Part shown: positions 62,764 through 64,000 of the stretch, piece by piece
Numbering within the stretch: position 1 is the stretch's first letter
Layout of the letters: every line of letters begins with the position of its first letter
DNA from: DATLGB01 sp038258425
GTDB taxonomy: Bacteria > Actinomycetota > Thermoleophilia > Solirubrobacterales > Solirubrobacteraceae
Assembly (NCBI GenBank): GCA_038258425.1
Contig: JBBSPV010000005.1
Location: 62,001 to 126,000, forward strand
Direction of reading: 5' to 3'
DNA length: 64,000 bases
Program-made: the position numbers and the translations under genes
Notes under the pieces: model-generated
The model's database searches: none
Seen by the model: only the letters and a program-made list of their open reading frames with translations
Told to the model about the DNA's origin: nothing

Positions 62764-63870
62764 ATGGCCGACGTGCTCCTCATCCACGGCGACACGGCTC
62801 GCTCCATGGACCTCTTCCACTCCTTGCCGGTCCAGGTCGCCGACCCGTTCCTCTACGTCGAGCTCGGCGACCGGCGGATCGCCGTCGTCTCGCCGTTCGA
62901 CCACGCCACGATCCGCGCCGCGGATCCGCAGGTCGAGCTCATCGACCCCGAGGCCTACGGCCGGCGTGCTCTGATGGCCGAGAGCGGGGACTTCACGGCC
63001 GCCGACCTCGAGACCGCCGCCCGGGCCGTCGCGGACCTCGGCCAGCACCGCGCGGTGGTGTCCTGGAACTTCCCCGTCGCGCTCGCCGACCGCCTGCGCG
63101 AGCGCGGCCTCGAGGTCGTCGTCGACCACGCGCGCTTCGAGCGCCGTCGCCGGGTCAAGAGCCCGGGCGAGCTCGAGGGTGTCCGTCGCGCCCAGGCGGC
63201 CGCGGACGCGGCGATGGGCGAGGCCGCGCGGCTCGTCCGCGCCCTGCCGGACGGGCTGACCGCCGAAGCGGTACGGGCGGCGATGCAGGCCGTCTGCGAC
63301 GAGCGCGGGGCCGAGCTCGGCGGCGACGCGATCGTCGCGATCGGAGAGCAGGCCGCCGGCGGCCCCGAGTCCGGCACCGGGCCCGTGCTGCGCGGCGAGT
63401 GCGTCCTGATCGACATCTGGCCGCGCGACCGGGCGTCGCGCTGCCACGCCGACATGACCCGGACCTTCGTGGGCGGTGGCGAGCCGCCGGAGCCCGAGCT
63501 GGCCGAGGACCACGCGCTCGCTCGCGAGGCCCTGCGCCAGGTCGTGGAGCGCGTGCGCGCCGGCGCCCACGGCCGCGACCTGCACGACGTCTCCTCCGCC
63601 GTCTTCGAGGCAGCCGGCAAGCCGACGCTCCGCACCGCCGAGGGCACGCTGGCCGAGGGGTACAACCACGGCCTCGGCCACGGCGTCGGGCTCGAGGTCC
63701 ACGAGGGGCCCGGGGTCGGCATCGCCGGGGAGCCGCTGGTCGCGGGTGACGTCATCGCGGTCGAGCCCGGCTGCTACCGGCCGGGCTTCGGCGGCGTGCG
63801 GCTCGAGGACCTGCTCCTCGTCACCGACGACGGGTGCGAGGTCCTGACGAACTTTCCGTATGAATTGTGA
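62764..63870 (+). CDS. M24-family Xaa-Pro aminopeptidase-like protein
   Basis: 368 residues. N-terminal creatinase-like domain, then the pita-bread domain with metal ligands: CVLIDIWPRD (Asp), RCHADMTRTFVG (Asp), NHGLGHGVGLEVHEGPG (His), VIAVEPGCYRPG (Glu) and GVRLEDLLLVT (Glu). Dinuclear metallopeptidase removing N-terminal residues before Pro, or dipeptidase. AAAGGA lies about eleven bases before the ATG. Confidence 0.92.
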   Translation: MADVLLIHGDTARSMDLFHSLPVQVADPFLYVELGDRRIAVVSPFDHATIRAADPQVELIDPEAYGRRALMAESGDFTAADLETAARAVADLGQHRAVVSWNFPVALADRLRERGLEVVVDHARFERRRRVKSPGELEGVRRAQAAADAAMGEAARLVRALPDGLTAEAVRAAMQAVCDERGAELGGDAIVAIGEQAAGGPESGTGPVLRGECVLIDIWPRDRASRCHADMTRTFVGGGEPPEPELAEDHALAREALRQVVERVRAGAHGRDLHDVSSAVFEAAGKPTLRTAEGTLAEGYNHGLGHGVGLEVHEGPGVGIAGEPLVAGDVIAVEPGCYRPGFGGVRLEDLLLVTDDGCEVLTNFPYEL

Positions 63871-63898
63871 CGGTTGGCGCTTGCCCGTCCAGCGACGG

Positions 63899-63939
63899 CG
63901 CGTCACGAAGCGCATGGAAGACGTGCGCAACGTGACGCG
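63899..63939. promoter_or_regulatory. 9-bp inverted repeat upstream of the next gene
   Basis: CGCGTCACG (63899-63907) and CGTGACGCG (63931-63939) are perfect arms, 32 bp centre to centre (about three helical turns). Lies between the M24 gene and a possible gene starting at 63979; could be an operator or a long hairpin. Confidence 0.4.
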
Positions 63940-63978
63940 GCGTATCCGGCGACGGGTGCGAGCTGTGACGATGGCCCG

Positions 63979-64000
63979 ATGACCAACGGCACCGGACGCA
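63979..64000 (+). CDS. Possible start of a gene running off the window
   Basis: ATG followed by ACC AAC GGC ACC GGA CGC (MTNGTGR) open to the last base. Too short for identification. The ATG at 63971 is followed by a stop two codons later, so it is not competing. Confidence 0.3.

Overview
The window is chromosomal DNA from a very GC-rich actinobacterium. The gene set suggests the class Thermoleophilia (Solirubrobacterales: Conexibacter/Solirubrobacter/Patulibacter-like relatives), but that is inference; no rRNA or tRNA gene is present to settle it. Pointers are the dnaK-grpE-dnaJ-hspR cluster followed by clpB, both with an HspR-type inverted repeat, a phosphatidylinositol pathway, type 2 IPP isomerase with carotenoid genes, and many genes that start a few bases after a TAnnnT -10 box (leaderless transcripts).

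Layout: 1-3.6 kb is a probably acquired segment with a LuxR/MalT-type ATPase regulator (C-terminus off the window), an SRPBCC protein and a decayed tyrosine integrase that abuts the 3' end of an M14 peptidase gene. 3.6-10.2 kb, minus strand: secreted M14 carboxypeptidase-like protein coupled to a secreted beta-helix protein, a histone-deacetylase-family enzyme and a small membrane protein, then a divergent ArsR-type regulator. 10.8-21.9 kb, a long minus-strand run: paired acyl-CoA dehydrogenases, two lipoproteins, crtB-crtI-fni, a D-Ala-D-Ala carboxypeptidase, a 58-residue membrane protein, rhomboid protease, lipA and lipB. 22.5-22.9 kb is repeat-rich non-coding DNA between convergent genes. 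22.9-27.3 kb: an E2-like acyltransferase with a broken active site, then dsbA-like, mmcQ-like, lpd, a membrane protein and thiE. 27.4-32.9 kb, plus strand: thiO-thiS-thiG, a SnoaL-like protein, argF, a helical protein and an RNA m5U methyltransferase.

33-46.5 kb is mixed: alpha/beta hydrolases (one interrupted by an in-frame stop), a cytidylate-kinase-like protein, quinone oxidoreductase plus acyl-CoA ligase, a uracil-DNA-glycosylase-like protein coupled to a glycosyltransferase-PHP fusion, a methyltransferase, a CAP/PAP2/CDP-alcohol phosphatidyltransferase/ino1 run on the minus strand that could carry out inositol-lipid synthesis, and a frameshifted DUF559 gene. 46.5-54 kb, plus strand: nth, dnaK-grpE-dnaJ-hspR and clpB. 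54-57 kb, minus strand: a membrane protein with an HD-GYP-derived tail, a leader with a six-codon open frame, and an MFS transporter. 57.1-63.9 kb, plus strand: GYD protein, purD, purE, a GAF-GGDEF-HD-GYP signalling protein, purB and an M24 peptidase.

Many neighbours overlap by 1 or 4 bases (ATGA, GTGA or TGATG), which suggests translational coupling. Three divergent gene pairs (10.2, 21.9 and 23.5 kb) use back-to-back -10 boxes that share one central TA, with start codons 22-25 bp apart. Long antisense frames over real genes are common here and were left out.
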